DNA of 64,000 nucleotides from Fragilariopsis cylindrus CCMP1102 (lineage: Eukaryota > Bacillariophyta > Bacillariophyceae > Bacillariales > Bacillariaceae): contig FMBT01000364.1 in the NCBI GenBank assembly GCA_900095095.1, positions 62,001 through 126,000 on the forward strand. The letters are read 5' to 3'. Below, piece by piece: positions 33,336 through 45,200 of this stretch; positions within the stretch are counted from its first letter, which is position 1; every line of letters begins with the position of its first letter. The position numbers and the translations under genes were made by a program. The notes under the pieces were generated by a model. The model had not been told where the DNA came from. It did not search any database and was given only the letters and a program-made list of their open reading frames with translations.

Positions 33336-34407
33336 ATGGCATCAAATACAGGTCCGAGCGGTTCTGCATCCACACTGGGCTCATTGGTGGGCGTTGTAAA
33401 TTCAGCGTAAGTGCATTATGATACGATAATGATAAAACCGTACAAATAATTTTTTTGGACCTTTAGAACCATATATGAGAAACTAATACTTTCGTTACCT
33501 TTTTTTTGGATTTTATTATTATTGATATACGTATACTTTTTAATTGATCCGCCGATATACGATGACGAAACAAACAAATAATGTCATAATATAATATAAT
33601 ATAATAAATAAATTAGGAAGGAAAAATGGGATTCCTCTGGAGCAAATGATGCCGTTTCAAAATTTTCTGCCTCTATCCCAGACTCGACAAAGAATTATAT
33701 TTCTGAAACGACTGGTCAATTATTTAGCCGTGAACGATTAAGAACGTCTCCGTATGCTTTGGAATTGGAGAAGAACGAGCCTTCTACGTGGAAAAGAATC
33801 CTTCTTTATTAATTGCACGGATCAAACATAATATCCAATTCTTTTATTGAATTATCTTTATTATCGGCACTATTCTTTGTATTGACCTTGTTTGTTACTC
33901 CTTCTGCAATCATCGGGATCGCCTTATTGGGAGCTGCTTGGGCATACATTATTAGAGCTACACAAAATGGGTCTTTGAAGATTGGCAGTGAGTAGTAAAT
34001 ACACTGGAAATTTTGTTCTTCCTTTCGTTTTATTTTTTATATATTTTTTTCTCAACCATTATATTTTTTATATTTTCAATCATTCATACTTCCCTCATGG
34101 GAATTTCATCGGTGATATTCTATCACACACCACACACACGAACGTATTAAAAAATCTTTTAGCTTTTGCTGTTAGTCAATCACAAGCCACTATCGTCATG
34201 GGTGTTATCAGTTCATTCGTTATGATTTGGATCTTGAGTGGTGTATTTTGGTGGGCTTTATTCTCGTCGGGATTCTTGACTATCACGCATGCGACTTTCA
34301 GAGATGCGTCAATGCATCAAGATGGCGATGATCAAGTTGCAATGGTGGGAGAAGTGGAACCCGCGGGAGGTGAACAGGTCGCCTTCTTGGGAGATCCACA
34401 TGTGTAG
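33336..34407 (+). CDS. PRA1 (prenylated Rab acceptor) family protein
   Basis: Small four-span membrane protein of the secretory pathway that interacts with prenylated Rab GTPases. Exons are about 33336-33406, 33617-33987 and 34163-34407, with GT-AG introns. Reading gives MASNTGPSGSAST, then PFYVEKNPSLLIARIKHNIQ, LSLLSALFFVLTLFVTPSA, LGAAWAYIIRATQNG, and after splicing FAVSQSQATIVMGVISSFV, ALFSSGFLTITHATFRD and an acidic tail. The two hydrophobic hairpins and the ATFRD motif are typical of the family. Exon 2 needs one-base shifts near 33778 and 33845. The final exon and its 3' flank are duplicated directly downstream (34543-34825). A plain read-through from 33982 through the second intron is open but does not give a family-like sequence. 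Confidence 0.75.
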
Positions 34408-34825
34408 TCTTTTTATTTTCTACTTATCTACTACATTAAAATAATTGTTATTTTATTTTTATTTTCATACTATTGTTAGCTAGACGAATTTCTATTTATA
34501 AGATAATGCCTATCTACTAGGAAAAATGTTTACATAGATCAAGGGCTTTATTCTCGTCGGATTCTGACTATCACGTATACGACTTTTAGAGATGCGTCAA
34601 TGCATCAAGATGGCAATGATCAAGTTGCAATGGTGGGAGAAGTGGAACCGCGGGAGGTGAACAGGTCGCCTTCTTGGGAGATCCACATGTTTAGTCTTTT
34701 TATTTCTACTTATCTACTACATTAATAATAATTGTTATTTTATTTTTATTTCATACTATTGTTAGCTAGACGAATTTCTATTTATAAGATAACGCCTATC
34801 TACTAGGAAAAATGTTTACATAGAT
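34253..34825 (+). repeat. Tandem duplication of the PRA1 3' end
   Basis: The segment 34253-34539, covering the end of the last PRA1 exon and its 3' flank, is repeated at 34543-34825. The copies differ by a handful of substitutions and by several one-base losses in homopolymers in the second copy (for example GGG to GG, CCC to CC, TTTT to TTT). The second copy lacks the upstream exons and is not a complete gene. Confidence 0.9.
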
Positions 34826-34873
34826 AAAAAACAAGGATACAACAAAAACTACTTAGTCACTTCCTTCGTATAC

Positions 34874-37800
34874 TTAGTCGTCTAACTTTTTACTCTTCCA
34901 TTCACTCTGCATTAAGTAATAGGCGTGTAACTCAGGATCATCATCGATTTTGTTTCGACCATTACTACTTGTCGCTTGTTGTGAAATTTGTTGCGACGAC
35001 ATTACCTTAGGTGGACGGTAGAAGTGCAATGCTAACGAACTTGCTACAACACTAAGGGATGAGAGAGCCATAGCCAAAGCAGCCACTGTAGGAGGAAGTC
35101 TTGTGTGGAAAACCGGGTAAAAAACTCCAGCGGCCAAAGGAATACTCAAGCAGTTGTACAGTAGAGACCAAATGAAGTTGAGCTGTTAGAAGTCACAAAG
35201 AGTACCGGGGGGGGGGGGGGACAACCATAACATGATGTAAGAATGGTAAGTATTGCGAAAATCACAAAATATGCGAACAGTAAAGAAAGACTCAACAACA
35301 TTACAATTCTGGTTTCTTTTAATCTTGAGAGAGAAAAAAAATATACCATTATATCCATTGATATGATGTCGTACTAACCTGGATACGCCGGAAAATTACT
35401 CGACTAACATCGAGCGCGGTGCAGACATCGGTTACATTTCCTCGGACCAAAATCATATCAGAGGCTTCTGCTGCTATTTCTGCACCTTTTCCTATACTCA
35501 AACCAACATCAGCTTGCACCAATGCAGGAGAGTCATTTACACCATCGCCAACCATTGCAACTACACAGCCTTGGGCTTGGAGTTCTTGAACCTTTTCAAC
35601 TTTAGCAACGGGAAGAGCTTCTGCTATTACACGATTTTCTGGTAGCTGTAGTTGTTTAGCGATCGCACGAGCCGTTCGACGATTATCTCCTGTGACCATC
35701 CATACATCTAGTCCCATTTTTTCTTTCATGTAGATGACGGAGGAGGATGCGTCTGCTTTTAATTCATCTGCAACCCCCATTACTACAACGACCGTGCCAT
35801 TGACTGCCGCCACGATAGCGGTTTTACCTTGTCGTTCCAATCGCTGCATGTTTTCTTCCACTTGCTTACTGATTTCAAACCCCGAACCTGACAAAAAGAT
35901 CGATTTCCAACTGAAACATCAATCTCTCCTAGGATCGTACCTGATGCACCGCGCCCAGTCATTGCCACAAAATTGGAGGGCTGAGCAAAATCGAGCTTTT
36001 CCGCAATGTCTTGCTCTTCCGATGATACGTTCTCAATACCCTCCAGCAATCTTTCTTCTGTATACCTTACAATGGCTGATGCTAATAAGTGCTCACTATT
36101 CCGTTCCAAGGATCCCAATAGCCACAAAATGCATTCTTCCATATTTTTTGTTGGCAGCAAATCAACCTTGTTTAATGTGCATCGTCCCAAAATATACTGT
36201 CCGTGACAACCAAAGTAAAGTCAGTTACTGCCGGTTTTCCTTTTGTAAGTGTGCCCGTCTTGTCTGTTGAGTTAATTGGTGTGTGCGAAAAGAGAAAACG
36301 ATCCTTACGGTGAGCGAAAATCGAATAATCGAAATGGAATATAAAATAATTGCACACTTCCCCCTTACGGTATACACACCAATGCACAATAGATAAGATA
36401 CACGTACCGAATACGACTGAGTCTACCTTCGAGCCAACTCTAGGTTTCTCCACCCTTCATGAGAACACCATATTTTGCTCCATGCCTGTGCCAACCATGA
36501 CAGCCGTCGGAGTGGCCAATCCCAAGGCACATGGGCATGATATTACTAAACACGAGATACCAAATAGCAGCGAAAATGTAGAAGGAGATTCTCCCTTTGG
36601 CAGGAGACTGATAGGAACAGCCCCTGTTTGGATTAGTGCATACCATACCATAAATGTTACAACCGATAAAATAACAACAGTCGGAACGAAAACTCCCGAG
36701 ATTTTATCAGCCAATTCTTGAATGGGAACCTGCGTATAGGGACAGAAAAGAATGAGAGAACTGGATAGCAACCAAAAGCAAAAACGGCATATAAATAGGC
36801 CAATAAAAGACAGAAGACAAAGTTCAGAAAGGACAAACCCACCTGTCTACTCTGTGCATCTTGTACTAACTGCAAGATTTGACTCAATGCCGTGTTTTCT
36901 CCAACACCAGTAACTTCAACAAAACTTGCTCCAGCATCCTGCCCAGCTTCGGCACAAATTGTCCCACCAAGAACAACTGCTCCAGAAGTTTTCAATACAG
37001 GAATGGATTCACCAGTAATCATGGATTCGTCTACAGTCATTTCACCAAATCGAATAATCCCATCGGCCGGAATACTAGATCCCTTCAAAATTTTAACAAA
37101 ATCACCCGCTTGAATGGTTGTAATCGGGAGGCTTTCTTCTGTATATGGATCATTGAGTGGATTCCATTTTTTGTTTTTGTTCTTGTTGCTACTGGTAGTA
37201 GATGGGTAAACCTTGATCGCTGTCTTAGGTTGAAGTTTCAACAAATGTGTCAATGCTTGACTGGTCCGTCGAACCGCTAGGGTTTGCATCCATTTTCCCA
37301 ACAAGACGAAACAAATCAAGACCGCAGAGGTTTCGAAAAAATGATATTCTATGCCACCCATCACTGTTGCCCATAAGGCGTACCCATAACTTGCTGTCGT
37401 ACCAACACACACCAACACGTCCATTCCCATTAGTCCCTGCCGTAATCCATAATAACTCGATCTGTAGAACGGATAACCACAACCGAATTGAATTGGCGTA
37501 CATAATGCAAACAAAATTAATGCTTCTAAAACAAACTCGTGATTTCCTACACCATTCATTGTGATTACGATAGGTTGTTGTAGCCATTGGACGATTTTTA
37601 AGGATGGAAAATGGGGGAGTACCATAGTCAAAATCAATATGGGTACGGTCCCTAACAGTGACCAAATAAAGGCTCGTTTCCGATTGGTTACTTCCTCCCC
37701 CTGCTGTTCAAGCATTCTATCGATTCGATTAGGTGAATCCATCATGACTCCTCCGTTTAATGGCGCTCCTTGACTGTTAAAATTATCAGTGCTGCCCGGT

Positions 37801-38637
37801 ACATGCACGACGTATGTTCCAACAACATCATATCCAATATCTTCGATCATTTTATTCAAAGCATCGACAGAGGTCAAAGAAGAATCAAATTCGACCTTGG
37901 CTTGATTTGTTGACAACGTGACGATGGCGCCTTTGACGCCTGGAGTCGACTCAAGAGCTCGTACTACAGATTGACTACACATACTACACGTCATTCCACT
38001 TACAGTAAATTCAACTATTCCCTTTGTAGACGACGCTGTTGCACCACGTTCGATGTCGTCGTCCTCGACGATCTGTTGTTGAGGTTGGACGACAACATCG
38101 TACCCAATGTCTTCGATGGTATTGATAAGGTCGTCATGACGGATTTTAGATGGATCATATTCGACGTGAGCAGAATTGAATGCTAATGATGCATTCACTT
38201 TCGAAACACCATCCATATTAGACAATGCCGTTTCGATCGATTTTGTGCATATACTACACGTCATGCCTCGTATAGCAATATCAGTTTCTGCCCTTGATGG
38301 AATATTATTTCTATTGTCGTTGTTGTTGTTGTTGTTGTTGTTGTCGAATGTGTTGTACGAAGTGTAGTTATTGTTGCTGTTGTTCTTTGATGAGGAGCAG
38401 CATGATACCGACGATTGCGGATTAGTCCTCACATCCATCTGTCGACGAATCGAACTATTAATTTGACTTCGAGTACCTCCGGTCAAGCTATTCAAAACAT
38501 TGGAAGCTTCCATTGGCAAAGAGTTTCCGTGCACTGACAGTTAGGACCACACGTGCAAATTCACAGCAGCAAAACTTATTGTTGCTACCATTGTTTACAT
38601 TATTAGTATTACTATTATTTGTTGGGTGGTTGGACAT
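34874..38637 (-). CDS. Copper-transporting P1B-type ATPase (two heavy-metal-binding domains)
   Basis: Cu(I) export pump of secretory or organellar membranes. Two HMA domains carry GMTCSICTKSIE and GMTCSMCSQSVV, each with a CxxC site. Then come TM segments, the actuator MITGESIPV, the TM6 ion-site motif SCPCALGLATPTAV, phosphorylation motif DKTGTLTKGKP, N domain (SEHLLASAIV), and MVTGDNRRTA plus MVGDGVNDSPAL. Exons are roughly up to 36843, 36729-36408, 36263-35379 and 35182-34874, with GT-AG introns. The phosphorylation Asp is created at a splice junction. One-base shifts are needed near 36475, 36465, 36440, 36185 and 35892 (an A run on the + strand). The start is uncertain: ATG 38513 is in frame, while 38637 (MSNHPTNNSNTNN) would need one more shift. 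Note SEHLL where SEHPL is usual. Confidence 0.85.
35207..35220. repeat. Poly-G run (14) inside the last intron of the copper ATPase gene
   Basis: Fourteen consecutive G on the + strand, which is poly-C in the sense of the gene. It falls in the intron between 35183 and 35378. Confidence 0.9.
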
Positions 38638-39767
38638 GATTTCTGGAAAACTCGGAAAAAGTGTTAAGGTGTTATTACAACGTAACGACTGCTGAGCTTG
38701 ATCTAACGAAACTAACTGTGACTAGCTCTCTCTAAATTTTTTTGGCAGATGAGATTATTGGTAGTAGAAATAATGAATGTGTGAGCTCGTAAATTGATGC
38801 AGTATTCAGTAGTGTAGCTAGTACAGAACAGTAGTTAGGACTGTATTGTCGAACTGTATCTATGTTCAATGTATCTACTGTATCGACTACAATATTCGAA
38901 TACGTAGTAGATGTTGTGCTAGGAGAACAGTATCGAAATCCACAATTGAAAGGATTTTTTATACTACGGGACTAATCTGGTCCGTGATCAAATCAATCGT
39001 ATTAGTAGAAACACGATTGAATAAAAAAGCGATTTGAGCTGATAACCTTGTAAAAATTTATTACCCCTGTAATTTGGTTGGTTGCTGGACGTTGCAACAC
39101 CCAATAATTGTGAAAACAAAAACTAAAAAAAAGCGTGACGTAGACGACGTGGTAGGGTGTATGATTTCATGTTTTGACGAACCGCAACATCGCGCGAAAA
39201 GTACGCAATTAATCTTTTTTTTTGTGGTTGAGGAGTGACCACACGTTCTGTTATCTTTTCCATGTATTTTTTCAAACTTTCCGCGAGTGCAAAGTAACGA
39301 ATTCTTTCTCAATTCAACTATTGTGCTATTGTTTTATTACGGTTTCTACCTGTCCAATTTATCATAATTTTCACATCTCAGCTAATTGAATAGGTAAGAA
39401 GAAGAAAGGTTCTTCGTTTACTTGACCGTTCATACCAAACTCTGTGACTTTGACTGTCAACTATAATTTGTCGGTGAAAGAGATCGATTCTTTGTCCAAG
39501 CCATCATGGAATATATATTGTTAGATTGTTTTGTCGTCGGTCATTTGTGATGTTTTGGTATCGTCAGTTCAGAGTTGTAGCTGTGTTGAAAAATTTCTTC
39601 TTTTGGATTTAATCATGTACCTTCACATATTTTTCTACCTTCAACACACTTCTCACGTATCTCTTCCATGTCCACTTGCCTCTTTAATCATCCCCCGCGC
39701 CATCACAATCTAATGAACAATTTATATTCTTAATAGCAAACAGTTCAAAAAATAAATTAACAATATC
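38638..39767. other. Divergent promoter region between copper ATPase and eEF3
   Basis: About 1.1 kb with no supportable gene. TACTGTA/TACAGTA-like words recur at 38800-38940. Part of it probably carries the eEF3 5' UTR. Confidence 0.45.
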
Positions 39768-42700
39768 ATGTCTTTAGAAGATAAGTTTGCCAGTCTCTCC
39801 ATGGACGATGTTTCCTCCATCGTTGATTCCGTCAAAGCCGATGGTGTCTTAAAGTCAGGTCTTGTCGATAGCATCGTTTCGTTGACTGCACGATGCGCCT
39901 CCAAGGACGATAACGAGGCATTGGCCGGTATGAAAGTTGTCAAAGAATTGGCCGAACAAGTACCAACTTCCCAACCTTTCATCAAGGACTGTTTAGGAGC
40001 ATGTAAGTATCTGTCCAATGTTTCTGTAATCGATGACTGCGTGTTTTCGTGGAGTATGTTCGAACTTTCCATTCTTATCCTTCGTCGTAACATGGAAAAA
40101 ATATCCGTCACTAATAAGTATCCTTCCGCATCTTGATTGTACTGTACTATTTTTATCCCTCTTATGAATAAATAATACTAGGCTTAGAACAATCTGTTTC
40201 GAAGAACAAGGATGTCCAAGCCGCTTGCAAGGAATCCGCCTTCGCCATTTGTGACAACATGACTCCATTCGCCATCAAGACACTCATTCCTACTCTCTTT
40301 TCTTGTTTGCCCGTTGAAAAGAAATGGCAAATTCGTGAGCTCTCACTCCAATGTCTCGAAAGATTCAAGACATCTGCACCTAGACAATTGGCAGACTCCC
40401 TACCTCTCATCGTCCCAGAAGTCACAGCATGTATGTGGGATACCAAGAAGCAAGTCAAAAAGGCCTCCACGGACACCATGAAGTCAGCATTGGATGTTAT
40501 CGGTAACAGAGATATTGAGCACATGACAGGTAAAATTTTAACTGCTATTACCAAGCCTAAGGAAGTCCCCGAAATCATGCACAAAATGGCGGGAGTTACC
40601 TTTGTGCAATCCGTCGAGTCACCTGCTTTGGCCATGGTTGTACCTTTGTTGTTACGTGGATTACGTGAAAAGAGTACCGCCACGAAACGTCAGGCTGCAG
40701 TCATTATTGACAACATGTCTAAACTTGTTGACAACCCTGTCGATGCCGCTCCGTTCCTGCCTCTTTTGTTACCAGCATTGGAGACGAACGCTGAATCGAT
40801 TGCTGACCCCGAAGCTCGTGCTGTGACAGAAACCGCCGTCGCTCAATTGAAACGTCTTAAGGTCTTGTCCGACAAACATTTATCTCTCCGTGGAGACATA
40901 AGCAAGTTGGAGGATATTTTCAAGGAAAAATTCAATGCCAAAGATGCCGAGGGTGGAAAGTTGGCCGTTATTAAATTTGGATGCACAGTTGGTACAACCC
41001 TTATGGACTTGAAATTTATGGAAGATTTGCAATGGGCAAAGAATCTCTCCAAATACTGCGAAATGTACTTCGATAAGGCAACTTGTGAAAAGGCCATCGA
41101 AGAAATCCGTATTGAGGCAGAGAAAATGATGGAAATTCCTGATGACGACGATGAGGAAGACGATGCCGAGGAATTGTGTAACTGTACATTTACCCTTGCG
41201 TACGGTACCAAAATTCTTCTTCACAACACTAAGATGAAGCTTCTTCGTGGAAGAAACTACGGTCTTCTTGGAGGAAATGATTGTGGAAAGACCACATTGA
41301 TGAGATCTATTGCCAATAACCAAGTTGAAGGATTCCCCGACACCGGTCAGGTTAAGACCGTCTTCGTCGAAGCCGATATTCAGGGAGAACAATCCCATTT
41401 GTCTTGTGTCGACTATGTCGCTATTGATGAAAGTATCGCAAAAATGAATATTGACAAATCAAAGATTCGTGAGGTCCTTGCAACTGTCGGATTCACTGCC
41501 GATGGTAAAGCCAAACCTGAACACGCTGTGTCCACACTTAGTGGTGGGTGGCGTATGAAACTTGCATTGGCTCGTGCTATGCTTCAAGATGCTGATATTC
41601 TTCTTTTGGATGAACCTACCAATCATTTGGGTGAGTATTTGTTTGTTAAACTGTTTTTTATGATAGTTTGTCTGTTTTTACGTCCTTATTTGTACAATTC
41701 CGCTGATAACATAAATTCCTTCCTCGTCTCTTTTCGTCATTCAGATGTTATCAATGTTGCTTGGGTGAAGACATACTTGAACTCTCTTACGAACGTTACA
41801 TGTATGATGGTCAGTCATGACACCGGCTTACTTAATGATTGCTGTACCCACATGCTTAAATTCGATAACTTGAAACTTCGTAATTTCAAGGGTAACCTTG
41901 ATGAATTTGTCAAGGTCGATCCTTCTGCTCGCTCTTTCTTCTCGTTGAAAGCTTCCAAGATGAAGATGAAGTTCCCTCCGCCTGGACCTATCGAAGGTGT
42001 CAAGTCCAAGGGTAAGGCTTTAATGAAGATGGCCAACTGTACATTTACCTACCCCATCAATGACACCCCAACTCTTTTCGATATTACAGTTCAAGTTTCA
42101 TTGAGTTCTCGTGTCGCCTGTATCGGAGAGAATGGTGCTGGAAAATCGACGATGATCAAACTTCTTGTCGGAGAAGCTGAACCACAAGAAGGTAATGTCT
42201 GGAAGCATCCTAATGCACGTGTTGCATATGTTGCCCAACATGCCTTCCATCACATTGAGGATCACCTCAGCAAGACCCCCAATGAGTACATTCGATGGCG
42301 ATTCGCCAACGGTGGAGAGGACAAGGAGTCCTTGGTTAAGGTCACCTTACAATTCACCGAGGATGAAATTGCACTCCAGAAGAAACCCTTCGAGCTTACT
42401 TTCGTTGACGAAGAGTCCGGAAAGATTTCCAAGGTTAAGAAGGTTGTATCCGAGCTTGTCGGAGGACGTAAGATGAACAGAAGCAAGCAATACGAATATG
42501 AAGTCAAGTACGCCGGATCGACCGTTGAAAACGGTGATTTCTTGGACATAAAGGTTTTGAAGAAGATGGGTTGGGAAAAGGCTATTAAGGCAGTCGATCT
42601 CAAGCTTGCTCAGTTGGCTGGTATTCAAGTCAAACCATTATCTGCCAAGAATGTTGAAAAACATTTGAACGGCTGCGGTCTAGCACCAGAGTTTGGAACA

Positions 42701-43183
42701 CATTACCGTATGTCTGCCTTATCTGGAGGACAAAAGGTCAAGGTCGTCATTGCTGCAGCTATGTGGATGCAACCTCACATTGTCATCCTTGATGAACCTA
42801 CTAACTACCTCGACCGTGAGAGTTTGGGAGGACTTGCCCATGCCATTGAAACATTTGATGGAGGTGTTATCATCATTTCTCATAACAATGAATTTGTCTC
42901 TGAGCTTTGTCCAGAGACATGGGTCATGGATTCCGGTCATCTCGAGACGAAGGGTGATGCCGATTGGATGTTGAATCAGGACACAAAGATTAATGATCAA
43001 CAGCAGCTGACAGATGTGACTGATGCTGCAGGTAACAAGGTCGTGGCCGAAAAGGGTATGGCGAAGAAAATGTCGAAGAAGGAAGAGAAAGTTTTGGTCA
43101 AGAGAATTAAGGCCAAGATCAAGAATGGAGAAGAACTTGATACTGATGAAGAAGAGCTGGCCTTTGAGAAGGATCTTCTGTAA
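39768..43183 (+). CDS. Translation elongation factor 3 (eEF3), ABC-F-type ATPase
   Basis: Cytosolic ribosome-associated ATPase that promotes E-site tRNA release. Three exons (39768-40002, 40182-41630, 41745-43183) encode 1,040 residues, close to the fungal length. An N-terminal HEAT-repeat region contains FLPLLLPALETNAES and similar helices. The first ABC domain has GGNDCGKTTLMRS, LSGGWRMKLALARAML and LLLDEPTNHLD. The second has IGENGAGKSTMIKLL, LSGGQKVKVVIAAAMW and ILDEPTNYLDRES. The chromodomain-like insert between Walker A and the signature of the second domain, specific to eEF3, is present (VGGRKMNRSKQYEYEVKY). The C-terminus is Lys-rich. The second intron (41631-41744, 114 bases) is a multiple of three with no stop. 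The gene has no frameshift. eEF3 outside fungi is known in stramenopiles. Confidence 0.95.
41631..41744 (+). other. In-frame, stop-free intron in eEF3
   Basis: GTGAGT donor and TTCAG acceptor. It is 114 bases long, with no stop in the host frame. Removal rebuilds LLLDEPTNHLDVINVAW, the expected Walker B/D-loop, so it is an intron. Retention would insert 38 mostly hydrophobic residues right after the Walker B region. Confidence 0.85.
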
Positions 43184-45200
43184 ATTGTTTTTCCTTACGT
43201 CTGGGGAGTTGAAACTAATAAACTTATAAATTGAATCATATACATGTTACAAATACTTTTCCCTCGTCTCGTCTTTATTTTGATCAAGTTTTTAGTAATT
43301 TATATCATACACTAATTATTAATGACTATGTTGGCAACATCTTTGATACGACTTCGGTCCTTATCCGCTGACACTGATTCAATTTCCTTGGAGTAGGTGA
43401 CGTTGAAGTAAATAGCTAGTATCATTCATATTCTAACTATGTTGTCTCGTTTTATCAATAGGGTGGGCATTTATGATGTACACCATAATTAGATTTTAGC
43501 GTAATTAAATTTCTGACAGTAACACTAGAACAGACGTCACTATAAATAATGTTGTAAAGTTAAGTGATTTTTAAAATACGTTCTTATTCATAATTTCTAG
43601 AGTACTTCATTAGTTTGGTTGTTGTTCGGATGTGTACAACATAATATATTGTACCCGCAACTTTGACTGGATGAGAAAAAGCAGAAGAATACAATTCGGA
43701 AAAATATACGAAAGGTTCATGAGATGTTAGAGTCTCCCCCCTCTTCGGAGCCATTATTCGATTGTGTTGTTCTTCATTTCATCGATTGATTCATGGTCTC
43801 TGATTCATTCGTCGCTTTCCAACGAGGTAGGCACAGATCATTTTGAAGCTGGATGCGAAACAAACAAAATTAATATTTTTATCAATTCACCCCCTCATAT
43901 GGAAACAAATAGACTGTAAAATAACGACAAAACACGACGAGAGAATTTTTTAAGATGAGAATTATGCAATACAATATGGTAGTATATGGGAGCAGAGTAA
44001 CAAAACAAACTGATCGATCATTGATCAAAGAATTGAATGCGAGGGCAAAAATGGCAACAGCCACACGCCATCATTATAAAGATATAGGACAAGATTAGCT
44101 TGAGGTAGATAGGGTAGAGGGCTCAGTGTATATTAAAGTTGTGTGTTTGAAATGATCGTCAATCTCTTTAATAAAAAAGAGTCCGATGCCAGTAGTCATA
44201 ATGGATTCACAGGTTTATCTTCAACGCCCCCTACATCCTGGTATCGCACTACTTCATTATTCTTGATCTATGTATCTTTTAGCATGATTATTATAATATC
44301 CTTATCTTCCCATCAGACAGTACGAATAACTTATTTAATTCTTCTCACGGACAATTAAGTCTCTGAAGGTGTCCTAAGATGGTTGGTCTTCATTTGGGGG
44401 ATATATAACACGATGGAGTTTATCTTTGGAGGTCTTAACACTGAATTGATTGATTCGATTCGATTCACATTCTTCCTTCACAATTTTAAGATCGAATTGT
44501 TCTCGACAAGTTTGGATTCCGTCTCATTATATCAGTATTTTTCAGATCGTGTTCACTAGGAGGAATCAAATCGAATCAATCAACCTCAACGAATCAATCA
44601 ATTATTTCATATACAACAGCAGCCGTGAACATGCATCGTAAGCTCTTACCTGTCTCGTGTGAGTGTTTTAAATCGTAACGATCATGATAATTCAGATCAT
44701 CTTCATGCTTCAACGTCTTCAAATATGCGTAGTCGACATGTTTGAACAATTGCTGATTGTATTTGATCAAATATGAATTTTATGTGTGTGGATGTGACAG
44801 ATTCAAGAGCAGCGAGCAGTTTGTGCGATAATGATGAGGGGCTAAAAATGACACGAAAAGATTCACAAAAAAAAATCTCTGAGCGCAGATAGATTTTTAA
44901 TCGGACAAAAAATGAGTGGTTATCAAATGACGTCCTTCAGCCGTAAGTAGCGTCTAGCGTTAAAAATACTTCAATAAAAGAAGCCAATCACAGATTATTA
45001 TCACACAAAACCGTAGTACAGTAACGTTACGGTACTAATAGGACCTACTAGAGTATTGTACTGCTCGTAGTAACGTATCTTTTCTGGAGCAATTCAGTCC
45101 AATGCCACAAATTTAGATGGCAAGCGTTAGAGTCAAAGAAAGAAAGAAAGGAAGGAAGGAAGGAAGAGGCATAGAGGAGAGAGAAATAAATAAATAAATT
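43184..45200. other. Two-kilobase gene-poor interval
   Basis: No supportable coding region on either strand; short open frames look random. It holds an inverted-repeat pair of GAATCRAATCGAATCAATCAA type (44448-44468 and 44563-44583), a GTACAGTAACGTTACGGTAC near-palindrome at 45015-45034, and GAAA/GGAA plus AAAT microsatellites at 45137-45200 just before the prolyl hydroxylase start. Confidence 0.5.
45137..45200. repeat. GAAA/GGAA and AAAT microsatellites
   Basis: (AAAG)n passes into (GGAA)n at about 45137-45167, then (AAAT)n at about 45184-45199, ending at the start codon of the next gene. Confidence 0.85.

Noticed and set aside
33982-34407. PRA1 read through its second intron
   Set aside because: The region 33988-34162 gives Phe/Tyr-rich non-family sequence, and GT-AG splicing restores a family-like junction.
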